Part shown: one piece after another, positions 15,708-25,108 of the stretch
Layout of the letters: every line of letters begins with the position of its first letter
Position numbering within the stretch: position 1 is the stretch's first letter
Assembly (NCBI GenBank): GCA_945863885.1
Contig: CAMAZY010000008.1
Location: 21,646 to 85,645, forward strand
DNA from: an uncultured Clostridia bacterium
Lineage (GTDB): Bacteria; Bacillota; Clostridia; Oscillospirales; Acutalibacteraceae
Direction: 5' to 3'
DNA length: 64,000 nucleotides
The notes under the pieces: model-generated
What the model saw: the letters and a program-made list of their open reading frames with translations, nothing else
Told to the model about the DNA's origin: nothing
The model's database searches: none
Made by a program: the position numbers and the translations under genes

Positions 15708-15929
15708 TCAATTTTTATCGGAAAACAGGCTGTTTTGAAGATCAAGAAGCAGTTTTTTTCTTCGCTTTGTTTCCGCTTCGTCATAAATATAACGTTCACC
15801 TGACTCTATGAGCATACTCCCCGGCTTAATTGCGTCAGGAAGCAGTGACAGGGAAACCGTTATTTTGTTTCTTTCTTCATCAATCAGCACCGCCGTTTTC
15901 CCCTCGATACGGTCAACAGAAAATTTCAT
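15708..15929 (-). CDS. DUF3006 small protein
   Basis: This 73-residue cytoplasmic protein begins MKFSVDRIEGKTAVLIDEER, the hallmark of DUF3006, a small OB-like beta-barrel family with a charged C-terminal helix (DEAETKRRKKLLLDLQNSL). In Firmicutes it is regularly encoded beside a ComEC-like metallo-hydrolase, as here, 13 bp after that gene. The function is unknown; co-occurrence suggests a role linked to the secreted hydrolase. It ends just before the rpsB promoter, whose -35 lies 10 bp downstream. Confidence 0.87.
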   Translation of the reverse strand: MKFSVDRIEGKTAVLIDEERNKITVSLSLLPDAIKPGSMLIESGERYIYDEAETKRRKKLLLDLQNSLFSDKN

Positions 15930-15942
15930 GATAAGCTCCTTT

Positions 15943-16854
15943 TCAGCCCGTTGTGACAGTCATCTTGTCCTTACTGCAGGTAAAAACGATGTTACCGAGT
16001 AAGTCTGTCCGGTATGATTCAATGCTCTCGCCTTTGAGATAATCCGTAATCTTTTCTCCGGGGAACCCGTACCGATTGTTCTTTCCGCATGAAATCACGA
16101 CATATTCCGGTTCGGCTTTATCAAGAAAGGAAGTCAGAACCGAAGTGTCGCTTCCGTGATGACCGGCCTGAAGAACATCGCAGTCAAGTATGGCTCCCGA
16201 ATTTTCAATTTCACTCAGTTCTTCCTTTTCGGCGTCTGCCAAAAACATAAACGTTGAAGAGAAGGCAGTAAGACGGCATACGACCGACATATTGTTCAAC
16301 TCTTCGTCCTGACTGAGCGGCCCAAAAATTTCGAGCGAGCAATCGCCGAATGTATACTCGTCTCCCGGATTTGCCGGAACGGCCGGAATGCTTTTTTTGG
16401 CTATCGTCGTCAGAAATTCTTCATAGGTTGATGTTGTCGGCGTGTTGAATTCTTCAAGAGCCGGCATGATAACCGTATCAACGGGAAAAGACGATAAAAC
16501 CTCAATCAGACCGCCGATATGATCGGAATGCGGATGCGTGGCAAGTACACAGCCGAGCCGTTCGATGCCGTTTATCCGAAGATAGTCACATACTGTGTCG
16601 CCTGCTTCTCTTTCGCCTGCGTCAATCAAAACGCCGACTGTACCGCATTGGATCAGCGTGCTGTTACCCTGTCCGACATCAATAAAATGAACGGATACGC
16701 TTTCTTCGTCCGTCTGCTTGACCGTGTACGCAGCAGTCGGATTCCGGTCAAGCGACGGATCGCTGTGTCCGTAAATCAGAGCAGCGGCGCAACATATCAA
16801 AAAAATAACAAAGACAGCCGACTTAACGGCGTTTTTTATTCTTCGCCTTTCCAT
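15943..16854 (-). CDS. ComEC-C-like secreted metallo-beta-lactamase-fold hydrolase
   Basis: The 303-residue protein has an N-terminal membrane anchor (AVFVIFLICCAAALIYG, about residues 11-28) and a metallo-beta-lactamase domain of the type found at the C-terminus of ComEC. Motifs: VHFIDVGQGNSTLIQ, the metal site THPHSDHIGG, FLADAE and the late HHGSDTS. Such standalone proteins are thought to act on DNA or related phosphodiesters outside the membrane; the substrate here is not shown. The 5' end overlaps the YgiQ gene by 32 bp, and DUF3006 follows, as is typical for this family. Confidence 0.87.
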   Translation of the reverse strand: MERRRIKNAVKSAVFVIFLICCAAALIYGHSDPSLDRNPTAAYTVKQTDEESVSVHFIDVGQGNSTLIQCGTVGVLIDAGEREAGDTVCDYLRINGIERLGCVLATHPHSDHIGGLIEVLSSFPVDTVIMPALEEFNTPTTSTYEEFLTTIAKKSIPAVPANPGDEYTFGDCSLEIFGPLSQDEELNNMSVVCRLTAFSSTFMFLADAEKEELSEIENSGAILDCDVLQAGHHGSDTSVLTSFLDKAEPEYVVISCGKNNRYGFPGEKITDYLKGESIESYRTDLLGNIVFTCSKDKMTVTTG

Positions 16855-18700
16855 AGCTTACGCCCCTTTTATCTGCGGCTTTATTTTGGTAACTGCTCTT
16901 TTCGGGAGATACAAGGCATTTACTGCCGTGACCAATCAGATCGTACCGGCTGCACTTTTTTAGCGCCTTTAAAACAAGCCCGCTGTTCTTTTTGTCGTAA
17001 TATTGAAGCAACGCTCTTTGCATGGCTTTTTCCTCTGGGTCTTTTGCGACGTATACTTCTTCAAGCGTATACGGATCAAGACCGGTATAAAACATGCACG
17101 TTGATACCGTGCCCGGTGTCGGATAAAAATCCTGAACCTGCTCCGGGCGAATATTGCGTTTTTTCAAAAACAGGGCTAATTCAACGGCATCATTCAGCGT
17201 TGAGCCGGGGTGCGAGGACATCAGATACGGAACAAGATATTGCTGTTTTCCGGCATTCGATGACAGTTCAAAATATCTCTTGGAAAAGTCGATGTAAGCT
17301 TCAATATGTGGTTTTCCCATTTTATCAAGGACATGAGCTGAACAGTGCTCCGGCGCAACCTTAAGCTGACCGCTGACATGGTAACGGACAAGCTCTTTGA
17401 AAAAGGTTTCGTCCTTATCTTTTAACATATAATCGTACCGTATGCCGGAGCGGATGAAGACCCGCTTCACCCCGGGAAGCGAACGTACCGCACGCAGAAT
17501 ATCAAGGTATTCCGTATGGTCGGCTATCAGCGACGGACACGCTTTCGGGGCAAGACATTTTTTGCCCTTACACAAGCCGCTTCTCAGCTGCTTTTCGCAG
17601 GAGGTTCGTCTGAAGTTGGCGGTCGGTCCGCCGATATCGTGAATATATCCCTTGAAATCCGGCAGCTTTGTCAGCAGTTTCGCTTCCTCGACAATCGACT
17701 GCTTGCTCCGGGACGTAACAAACCGCCCCTGATGCAGCGCAATCGAGCAAAAATTGCACGCTCCGAAACAGCCTCTGTTATGCGTAATCGAAAACCGTAC
17801 TTCCTCGATTCCGGGCACACCGCCCTGTTTTTCATAACTTGGGTGGTAAGTACGCATATACGGCAAAGCGTAAACCTCATCAAGCTCTTCGGTAGTTAGC
17901 GGTGGCATCGGCGGATTTTGAACCAGCATTTTTTTGCCGTGCCGCTGTTTGATAAGCTTTCCTCTGATCGGATCCTGCTCGTCAAGCTGAATCCGACAGG
18001 AAACGGCGTATTCACGCTTGCTTTTTACGACGTTTTCGAACGACGGACATTCCGCTCCCTCAAGCGGTGTGTCCTCGACGTCGCAGACATAGCAGGTACC
18101 CTTGACATCGGTAATCGAAGAAATCGGCTCGCCGTTTTTCAGACGGTTTGCAATTTCAATTGTTTGCTTCTCGCCCATTCCGTAAGAAATCAGATCGGCT
18201 TGTGAATCAAAAATAATCGAACGCCTGATTTTATCATCCCAGTAATCGTAATGCGCAAAGCGGCGTAAGGACGCCTCGAGTCCGCCGATAATGATCGGAA
18301 TGTCACCGTACGCTTCCCGGATCCGATTACAGTATACAATAACCGCCCGATCGGGTCTTGCTCCGCTTTTTCCACCGGGTGTATAGGCGTCGTCACTGCG
18401 CCGCTTTTTCGCCGCCGTATAGTGAGCAACCATGGAGTCGATATTTCCCGAAGAGACAAAAAAGCCGAGCTTCGGCCTGCCGAATTCACGAAACGGCTCG
18501 CAGGTATGCCAATCCGGCTGTGCCAAAAAGCCGACCTTATAACCGGCGTTTTCAAGAACACGGGTAATTATGGCCGCTCCGAAGCTCGGATGATCGACGT
18601 AGGCGTCACCGTTGACATAGACAAAATCGACCTCGTCCCAGCCTCGTTCTTTCATTTCACTGAAATTTATCGGTAAAAAAACGTTTGCGTTCCGGCTCAT
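16823..18700 (-). CDS. YgiQ family radical SAM protein
   Basis: The 625-residue protein belongs to the YgiQ family. It has an N-terminal B12-binding-like region with the family phrase FGRPKLGFFVSSGNIDSMV, a central radical SAM core with the [4Fe-4S] motif CFGACNFC, and a C-terminal half containing QVQDFYPTPGTVSTCMFYTG and a Lys/Arg-rich end. Family members are widespread but the reaction is unknown. GGAGG lies six bases before ATG 18700. The gene starts about 25 bp beyond the ftsK terminator, so its promoter probably overlaps that region. It overlaps the downstream hydrolase gene. Confidence 0.94.
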   Translation of the reverse strand: MSRNANVFLPINFSEMKERGWDEVDFVYVNGDAYVDHPSFGAAIITRVLENAGYKVGFLAQPDWHTCEPFREFGRPKLGFFVSSGNIDSMVAHYTAAKKRRSDDAYTPGGKSGARPDRAVIVYCNRIREAYGDIPIIIGGLEASLRRFAHYDYWDDKIRRSIIFDSQADLISYGMGEKQTIEIANRLKNGEPISSITDVKGTCYVCDVEDTPLEGAECPSFENVVKSKREYAVSCRIQLDEQDPIRGKLIKQRHGKKMLVQNPPMPPLTTEELDEVYALPYMRTYHPSYEKQGGVPGIEEVRFSITHNRGCFGACNFCSIALHQGRFVTSRSKQSIVEEAKLLTKLPDFKGYIHDIGGPTANFRRTSCEKQLRSGLCKGKKCLAPKACPSLIADHTEYLDILRAVRSLPGVKRVFIRSGIRYDYMLKDKDETFFKELVRYHVSGQLKVAPEHCSAHVLDKMGKPHIEAYIDFSKRYFELSSNAGKQQYLVPYLMSSHPGSTLNDAVELALFLKKRNIRPEQVQDFYPTPGTVSTCMFYTGLDPYTLEEVYVAKDPEEKAMQRALLQYYDKKNSGLVLKALKKCSRYDLIGHGSKCLVSPEKSSYQNKAADKRGVSYGKAKNKKRR

Positions 18701-18724
18701 AAAGCCCTCCTTTTCAATATGAAG

Positions 18725-18752
18725 AAAAAGGGAATGGTATCACTCCCTTTTT
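18725..18752 (-). terminator. ftsK terminator
   Basis: AAAAAGGGA (18752-18744 on the minus strand) pairs with TCCCTTTTT (18733-18725) over a 10-base loop, ending in five T. The stem overlaps the ftsK stop codon. Confidence 0.85.
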
Positions 18753-21543
18753 AATCGGAAAGCACATCAAAATCGTCAACGTCATCATCCTGAGACGTCG
18801 GCTCGCCTCTCGTTGCTTTCATTTCGAGAAGCTGAGATTTGGTAATCAGAACCTTTCTCGGCTTGCCTCCCGTTTCGGCAGGACCGATAAGACCTCTTTC
18901 ATCAAGCTGATCCATGATTCTTGCCGCTCTTGCGTAACCGATGCGAAGCTTACGCTGGAAAAGACTTGCCGATGCGGCTTCACACTCGACGGCGACCTCC
19001 AACGCTTTTTCAAGCATATCGTCACCGCTTTCCGCACTCTCTCCGGCGGCTGCGGCGGCTGTCGATTTCTTATCTTCAACCGCTTTTCGTTCAATTTCAT
19101 CCATGACATCGCTGTCATATTCGGCACTTTCTTCATCCTTAATGAAGTCAACGATTTTTTCAATTTCCTCTTCCGAAAGGTAAGCGCCCTGAATTCTCAC
19201 CGGCTTTGACATACCGAGAGGATTGAAGAGCATATCGCCGTTGCCTAAAAGCTTTTCGGCACCGACCGTATCAAGAATGGTTCTTGAGTCGATTTGTGAG
19301 GAAACCGAAAGTGAAAGACGGCTCGGAATGTTCGCCTTGATGATACCCGTGATAACATCAACGGACGGACGCTGTGTCGCAACAACAAGATGCATACCGG
19401 CGGCTCTTGCTTTTTGGGCAAGACGACAAATCGAGTCTTCGACTTCCTTCGGAGAAACCATCATCAAGTCGTTAAGCTCGTCGATAAAAATCGCAATTTT
19501 CGGCATCGGCTCATGCTCAGGATGATCCTTGACAAAATTATTGAACCCACCGATATCCCGGACGCCGCAGGCGGAGAAGGTCTTATAGCGGCTTTCCATT
19601 TCGCCGACCGCCCACGAAAGAGCGCCTGCCGCTTTTCTGACGTCAGAAATAACGGGAACAAGCAAATGCGGTATGCCGTTATAAACGGAAAATTCAACCT
19701 GCTTCGGGTCAATCATCAAAAGCTTCACTTCCGACGGCTTCGCATTATATAGGATGCTCGCAATCATGCAGTTTAAGCACACGGATTTACCCGAGCCGGT
19801 CGTACCGGCAATCAAAAGATGCGGCATTTTCGCAAGGTCGGTGCAGACAACCGTACCGGAAATATCCTTTCCTAACGCAACGTTCAGCTTACTTTTGGCC
19901 TTGGTGAACGCCGAAGAAGAGATAATTTCCCGGAGTGTGACCGTCGCACGGAATTTATTCGGCACCTCGATGCCGACGGCAGATTTATTCGGAATCGGGG
20001 CTTCGATGCGGACACCCGAAGAAGCAAGATTCAACGCAATATCATCGGCAAGATTCGTAATTTTGCTGATTTTTACGCCGGGTGCCGGCTGAAGCTCATA
20101 ACGCGTTACCGACGGACCCCGGCTGACGCCGATAAGGGTCGTTTCAACATTGAAGCTTTTGAGCGTATCGACAAGCTTTTTCGCCGTCGTCTTCATTTCA
20201 AGCGCAAAGTCATCGTCACGGCTGAAATCCGGCTCACGCAGACAGTCAATCGGCGGAAGAGAATACTCACGCTTCAAGACCGGACGGTCAGAATAGGACT
20301 GAACCTCCGACTGATTTTTCTTTTCGTTTTCCTGCGCACTGGTAATAGCGTCATTGACCAGTCTTGCCGCAGAAGCCGAGAGTTCGGTATCCGAGACTTC
20401 TTCATCAAAATCCGCTTCTTCAAACGGATCCTCGTCAAGCGGCTCAACGTCTTCCGGGAACACGGGCAATGAAGCTTCATCGGTATCAATCTCCGTGTCC
20501 GCATCTGCTTCGCTTTCACCCGTGTTTTTAGGAGCGGGTTCGGGTCTTTCGAAAACACGGGCATTCGGATTGTTAACAGCCGAAGCATCAAAGTCGGTAA
20601 AGAGACGCTCGGGCGGATTATAAACCCTCGGAGGAGCCGGACGCTCAGGCTCAGTATTTCGTCCGTCAAAATCAGTTTCTACTTCCGATGAGCCAAAATT
20701 GAAGTCGTCCGATTCTTCCTGTTTGCGGCGTTCGGCTTCCTCGGCTTCACGCTGCTTTTTTTCTTCCTTTTCTTTCTTCCTGAGTTCTGCTTTTATTTTA
20801 TGCTCTTCATGCTTTGCACGGCTTTTTTCCTTAATGACCTGCTTTCCGTCGTCAAGTTTATTTTTGCCGCCGTTGATAAGCGATGAAACAACTGAGCCGA
20901 GAGACGAAAAGCTGATATCGAAAAAGAGCATGGTAAAAAGAATCAGTAAAGTAATAAGAATGATGAACGCCGCCGCTTTTCCGAGAAGATGAAGAAATCC
21001 GCCGCCGATGAAAGCGCCGATCACACCGCCGGTCGCTCGAAAATCAAAGCTGATATCCCAACCGACAGAGGCGGCATTTTTCAGCTGAGCCAGCCATTCT
21101 TCTTTTCCGCCCGAAGAAATCGTGTTGATAAACAGATGAATCAGCGAGGAAAATACAGCACTTAACATAAAACCGCTGAGCGTTGTTACAGCTAAGTTGC
21201 GTTTGAGATTATTAAGAGCAAGACGGATTCCGACATACAAAATACCGAACGCAAAGAGAATAAAGCCGAGACCGAAAAAACCGTAACAGGCTCCTCTGAT
21301 TCTCAGCCAGAAATTATAGCCGGGAATAAACGCCACACAGAGCATAAACACGGACATCGCAAGATAAACGAGCATGAGGGCGTTTCTGTGCGCTTCATAA
21401 AAGCTCAGGTCTTGTTTTTTATTCTTCCCCTTGGCTTTTGAGGACTTGGCGGAAGATTTTTTTGAAGCACCTGATTTTGATTTCGCTTTTGAATTGTCTT
21501 TTGTATTACGGGTCGATTTTTGTTTTGTTTTCTTTTCAGCCAT
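18751..21543 (-). CDS. ftsK: FtsK/SpoIIIE DNA translocase
   Basis: This 930-residue membrane-bound ATPase pumps chromosomal DNA through the division or sporulation septum. It has a Lys/Ser-rich N-tail (about 1-45), four membrane helices (about 50-215), and a long charged low-complexity linker (about 240-420). The motor follows, with Walker A IAGTTGSGKSVCLN and Walker B IAIFIDELNDLMMV. A C-terminal gamma domain (SASLFQRKLRIGYARAARIM) recognises directional DNA motifs. It could act as vegetative FtsK, SpoIIIE or both. It is the second gene after the UppP-like gene, with a 13-bp gap and GGAGT before the ATG. Confidence 0.96.
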   Translation of the reverse strand: MAEKKTKQKSTRNTKDNSKAKSKSGASKKSSAKSSKAKGKNKKQDLSFYEAHRNALMLVYLAMSVFMLCVAFIPGYNFWLRIRGACYGFFGLGFILFAFGILYVGIRLALNNLKRNLAVTTLSGFMLSAVFSSLIHLFINTISSGGKEEWLAQLKNAASVGWDISFDFRATGGVIGAFIGGGFLHLLGKAAAFIILITLLILFTMLFFDISFSSLGSVVSSLINGGKNKLDDGKQVIKEKSRAKHEEHKIKAELRKKEKEEKKQREAEEAERRKQEESDDFNFGSSEVETDFDGRNTEPERPAPPRVYNPPERLFTDFDASAVNNPNARVFERPEPAPKNTGESEADADTEIDTDEASLPVFPEDVEPLDEDPFEEADFDEEVSDTELSASAARLVNDAITSAQENEKKNQSEVQSYSDRPVLKREYSLPPIDCLREPDFSRDDDFALEMKTTAKKLVDTLKSFNVETTLIGVSRGPSVTRYELQPAPGVKISKITNLADDIALNLASSGVRIEAPIPNKSAVGIEVPNKFRATVTLREIISSSAFTKAKSKLNVALGKDISGTVVCTDLAKMPHLLIAGTTGSGKSVCLNCMIASILYNAKPSEVKLLMIDPKQVEFSVYNGIPHLLVPVISDVRKAAGALSWAVGEMESRYKTFSACGVRDIGGFNNFVKDHPEHEPMPKIAIFIDELNDLMMVSPKEVEDSICRLAQKARAAGMHLVVATQRPSVDVITGIIKANIPSRLSLSVSSQIDSRTILDTVGAEKLLGNGDMLFNPLGMSKPVRIQGAYLSEEEIEKIVDFIKDEESAEYDSDVMDEIERKAVEDKKSTAAAAAGESAESGDDMLEKALEVAVECEAASASLFQRKLRIGYARAARIMDQLDERGLIGPAETGGKPRKVLITKSQLLEMKATRGEPTSQDDDVDDFDVLSD

Positions 21544-21556
21544 GGTTACTCCTTAA

Positions 21557-22414
21557 TCAAACATAAAACGTTGCAAGAAAAATAAACAGTCCGAACAGGA
21601 TTGAATATACACAAGCAAAGGAATACAGCCGTTTCGCACCGATTTTCCCGATTGCTTTGACAACAACGGCACTGGAAATCAAACCGCCGACAGCACAAAT
21701 CAGGATCATGACAGGGTCAAGCGTTACCCCGGCAAGGATATAACGGACCAGTCGTACAACACCGACGGCAAAGGTTGACGGCGCAAGATATAAAAGTACC
21801 TCTCTTGCTATCACGACATCGTCAACATCACTGACCGTCAAAGCGGCGGCACCCGAGGAAATATGGGAGAAGCCCGGAAAAATATAAGCCGGTAACTGGT
21901 AAATGCCGAACCGCACGACACCCGAAGCTTTTGAACTTCTCCTTGTCTTATCGCTCCTTTTACGGGAATACCAGACAGCAACGGTCAGGATAACGCCGCT
22001 TGCTATACAGCAAAAAGACGTAACCATAAGATGGTCATCGGTAAAATAACGGGCAAAGACATCAAATAAAAACGTTGTCTTCGAAACGGGTAAGAACAGA
22101 ATAACCGCCGGTAAAAGGCTCAGAAAAAGATTAACGGCAATGCTTTTATACTGACTGTGTTTATCGGAACCGCCGCCCTTTCCGCTTCGGAAGAACGAGG
22201 CGATTGATTTCAAATAAAGCTTCCGAAGAAAGACAAACACAACGAGGGAAAATACAACAGAGATAATGCTGTAATAAAAACCCAGCGTGTCCGCATCGGA
22301 CGAGAAGTGCAAGACGGAATTCAAAAAAGCGTAATGAGCCGAAGAAGAAACCGGCAAAGCCGCAAAGGCACCGCTTACAAAAGAAATAACAAGCATCTTT
22401 AAATATTCAAACAT
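21557..22414 (-). CDS. Divergent UppP/BacA-family membrane protein lacking catalytic residues
   Basis: The 285-residue polytopic protein has the undecaprenyl-diphosphatase (UppP) layout: an N-terminal LPVSSSAHYAF (about 20-30) and a second re-entrant motif FPGFSHISSG (about 179-188). However, the two Glu of the first UppP motif (ExxxEFLPVSSTGH in E. coli) are Ser14 and Ala18 here, and the motif-2 Arg (PGTSRSG) is His184. His27 is kept. Fold membership is fairly safe; diphosphatase activity is doubtful. Its start has only a weak ribosome site. It heads the unit uppP-like-ftsK from its own consensus-like promoter. Confidence 0.75.
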   Translation of the reverse strand: MFEYLKMLVISFVSGAFAALPVSSSAHYAFLNSVLHFSSDADTLGFYYSIISVVFSLVVFVFLRKLYLKSIASFFRSGKGGGSDKHSQYKSIAVNLFLSLLPAVILFLPVSKTTFLFDVFARYFTDDHLMVTSFCCIASGVILTVAVWYSRKRSDKTRRSSKASGVVRFGIYQLPAYIFPGFSHISSGAAALTVSDVDDVVIAREVLLYLAPSTFAVGVVRLVRYILAGVTLDPVMILICAVGGLISSAVVVKAIGKIGAKRLYSFACVYSILFGLFIFLATFYV

Positions 22415-22505
22415 CTATCTTTATATACACCGTACAATCGGCGCTTCCTTTCAATTAGACTTATGCGGTCAGAACAACACTTATATAATTCACAACAGCT
22501 TAAAT

Positions 22506-22534
22506 ATTATATCACAAAAAATACATAAGGGCAA
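22506..22534 (-). promoter_or_regulatory. Promoter of the uppP-like-ftsK unit
   Basis: On the minus strand TTGCCC (22534-22529), 17 bp, then perfect TATAAT (22511-22506) with TGA extension. It begins just past the ftsH terminator and leaves a leader of about 90 bases. Confidence 0.7.
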
Positions 22535-22543
22535 GAAAAAAAT

Positions 22544-22573
22544 CGGACTTTCGCTCAAAGCGGCAAAAGTCCG
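22544..22573 (-). terminator. ftsH terminator
   Basis: CGGACTTT (22573-22566) pairs with AAAGTCCG (22551-22544), with an inner CGC/GCG extension, followed by ATTTTTTTC on the minus strand. Confidence 0.88.
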
Positions 22574-22580
22574 TAAAATA

Positions 22581-24494
22581 TTAAATCTGTTCGCCGTTTT
22601 CGGTGTTATCACCGATAAGTCCGGCTGTCTCCGGCTCTGTGATAGCCAACGTGCCTTCCATAAGGTGCTTGAACTGCTCACCGTCGATTTTTTCGTTGAC
22701 AATCAGATAGCCGGCAAGCTCGTGAAGCTTGTCGCTGTGGTCACTTAAGATCTTTTCACAGCGCGCATAACCGTCCGAAAGAATACGGTGGATTTCCTTA
22801 TCAATTTCACAGGCGATCTCTTCCGAATAGTTTCTCGTGCTGTTATAGTCACGTCCGAGGAAGACCTCATGATTGCCCGGATTATAAGCAACAGGGCCGA
22901 TGACCTTGCTCATACCGTATCTTGTGACCATGTCCCGTGCCGTGTCCGTCGCTCTTTCAAGGTCGTTCGACGCACCGGTTGAAATATCACCGAGAACGAG
23001 AGCTTCCGCAACACGTCCGCCGAGAAGAATCACAATATCGTCAAGCATATCATTTTTCAGCTTATACGACTTGTCTTCCTGAGGAAGTGACATGGTATAG
23101 CCGCCCGCCATACCTCTCGGAACAATCGAAACCTGATGAACGGGATCCTGACCCGGTATATAATAGGTGGCAATTGCATGACCGGCTTCATGGTAAGCTG
23201 TCAGTTTCTTTTCCTTGTCGGACATTTTGTGTGACTTTTTCTCGGTACCCATGACCACCTTGATCGTTGCTTCTTCAATATCCTCCATCGTAAGCGCTTT
23301 TCTCTTTTTGCGAACGGCAAGCAACGCCGCTTCGTTCAGAAGATTTTCAAGATCGGCGCCTGTGAAGCCCGCTGTGCTTTGTGCTATCGTGCGAAGATTG
23401 ACATCGGGGGCAATTGATTTATTCCGTGCGTGTACTTTCAGAATTTCTTCTCTGCCCTTAACGTCCGGATAATTCACCGTAATCTGACGGTCAAATCTTC
23501 CCGGTCGCAAAAGTGCGGGGTCAAGGATATCCGGCCGGTTCGTTGCGGCGATAACAATAACGCCGTCGTTCATGCCGAAGCCGTCCATTTCAACAAGAAG
23601 CTGGTTGAGCGTCTGTTCCCGTTCATCGTGTCCGCCGCCCATTCCGGCACCTCTGTGACGGCCGACGGCATCAATTTCATCAATGAAAAGAATTGACGGC
23701 GCATTCTTCTTCGCCTGATTGAAAAGGTCACGAACTCTTGACGCACCGACGCCGACATACATTTCAACGAAATCCGAGCCGGAAATCGAGAAGAACGGCA
23801 CGCCTGCTTCTCCGGCGACGGCACGGGCAAGAAGCGTCTTGCCGGTACCCGGAGGGCCGACAAGCAAAACACCCTTCGGAATTCTTGCGCCGATTTCAAT
23901 GAATTTTGTCCTGTCTTTCAGGAAATCAACAATCTCTTCAAGCTCTGCCTTTTCTTCGTCCGCACCGGCGACATCGTTGAAGGTCGTTTTCCGCTTTTCG
24001 TCTTTACTGAGCTTCGCTCTCGCTTTGCCGAAGCTCAGCGTCATATTATTCTCGTTCGTAATAGTCTTTTCCATGCGCTTCATCAGATAATACATCGCAA
24101 AAATAAACGCAGCGGACAGAAGCACCATCGGAAGAATACTTGCCCAGACGGAATTGTTGGCGCCGGCCTTATAGTCGTATACGATCTGATTGTCCGGATT
24201 CTGTTCGTTGTATTCCACAATGTCGTCATGAACATCATTCAGGAAAAGCTCCACGCTGGGAAGCGTATATTTTTGTTCGGTGTTGTCGCCTTTGACTTTA
24301 TAGGTCAGCGCACCGCTTCGGATTGTGAGGGTGAATTCCGTTACCTGATTCGTTTTGAAAAGATTCACGATCTCGTAGTATTTGGTTTTCTTACCGGCAT
24401 TCTGACTCGCCGTAAAGTAACCGATTATCAAAATCAGAATTAAAGGCAAAATCAGATAAATTAAACTTCCCAGATTCTTATTATTCTTCTTCAA
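22581..24494 (-). CDS. ftsH: ATP-dependent zinc metalloprotease FtsH
   Basis: The 637-residue membrane AAA+ protease degrades misfolded membrane proteins and short-lived regulators. Helix 1 is at about residues 10-27 and helix 2 at about 117-138, with the extracytoplasmic loop between them. Walker A is GPPGTGKT (213-220), Walker [10 protein letters not shown], the second region of homology [17 protein letters not shown], and the zinc site HEAGH (435-439). Start: TTG 24494 is preferred since AAGGAG lies nine bases before it; another in-frame TTG at 24515 lacks a site. It is the last gene of the dnaB-tilS-hpt-ftsH run. Confidence 0.97.
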   Translation of the reverse strand: MKKNNKNLGSLIYLILPLILILIIGYFTASQNAGKKTKYYEIVNLFKTNQVTEFTLTIRSGALTYKVKGDNTEQKYTLPSVELFLNDVHDDIVEYNEQNPDNQIVYDYKAGANNSVWASILPMVLLSAAFIFAMYYLMKRMEKTITNENNMTLSFGKARAKLSKDEKRKTTFNDVAGADEEKAELEEIVDFLKDRTKFIEIGARIPKGVLLVGPPGTGKTLLARAVAGEAGVPFFSISGSDFVEMYVGVGASRVRDLFNQAKKNAPSILFIDEIDAVGRHRGAGMGGGHDEREQTLNQLLVEMDGFGMNDGVIVIAATNRPDILDPALLRPGRFDRQITVNYPDVKGREEILKVHARNKSIAPDVNLRTIAQSTAGFTGADLENLLNEAALLAVRKKRKALTMEDIEEATIKVVMGTEKKSHKMSDKEKKLTAYHEAGHAIATYYIPGQDPVHQVSIVPRGMAGGYTMSLPQEDKSYKLKNDMLDDIVILLGGRVAEALVLGDISTGASNDLERATDTARDMVTRYGMSKVIGPVAYNPGNHEVFLGRDYNSTRNYSEEIACEIDKEIHRILSDGYARCEKILSDHSDKLHELAGYLIVNEKIDGEQFKHLMEGTLAITEPETAGLIGDNTENGEQI

Positions 24495-24541
24495 ACTTCG
24501 AGCACTCCTTTTCAAATCCGGTAGAACGTGTACAGGAAAGA

Positions 24542-25105
24542 TTATTTATTATTTTCAATCGCTTCCGGTTTTAAAATACCGATAAACGGAAGGTTGCGGT
24601 ATTTTTGGTTATAATCAAGCCCATAACCGACAACGAATTCATCCCGAACCTCGGCGCCGATATATTTGGCGCTGATTTTTACGTCGGGCGAACGTCTTGA
24701 GGGCTTATCAAGCAAGGTGCAGATTGTGATGCTTGACGGATTTTTTGTCATCAGGAAATCGGAAAGCTTCTGAAGCGTGTTGCCGCTGTCGAGAATGTCC
24801 TCGACAATAAGAATATCGTAGCCTTTAACGTCTTCGGAAAGGTCTTTTGTAATATCGACATTTCCGCTTGAGGACGTGCCGGCGCCGTAGCTTGCCGCTG
24901 TAATAAAATCAATGCGACAGGGAATTGTAATATTCCGCATAAGATCCGCCATGAAAACAACGGAACCTTTTAAGACGCTTACCATAAGCAGATTCTTATC
25001 GGCAAAATCCCGGCTGATTTCCGAACCGATTCTCTTCGTCATTTCCGCCAGCTGTTCCCGGCTGAAAAAAACTTCGCTGATATCATCAAGCATATTGTTA
25101 CTCAT
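24542..25105 (-). CDS. hpt: Hypoxanthine phosphoribosyltransferase
   Basis: The 187-residue enzyme makes IMP/GMP from hypoxanthine/guanine and PRPP. The PRPP-binding motif [11 protein letters not shown] and the upstream [12 protein letters not shown] loop identify it, together with the [21 protein letters not shown]-terminal motif typical of bacterial Hpt. It lies between tilS and ftsH, a gene order shared with Bacillus (tilS-hprT-ftsH). GAGAGGG precedes the ATG, overlapping the tilS end. It is expected to be co-transcribed with ftsH. Confidence 0.96.
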   Translation of the reverse strand: MSNNMLDDISEVFFSREQLAEMTKRIGSEISRDFADKNLLMVSVLKGSVVFMADLMRNITIPCRIDFITAASYGAGTSSSGNVDITKDLSEDVKGYDILIVEDILDSGNTLQKLSDFLMTKNPSSITICTLLDKPSRRSPDVKISAKYIGAEVRDEFVVGYGLDYNQKYRNLPFIGILKPEAIENNK

Positions 25106-25108
25106 ATT

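Noticed and set aside
16519..17364. 281-codon plus-strand frame across the ComEC-like and YgiQ genes
   Set aside because: Both minus-strand genes are clear family members; this frame is Arg/Cys-rich antisense shadow with no recognisable motif.
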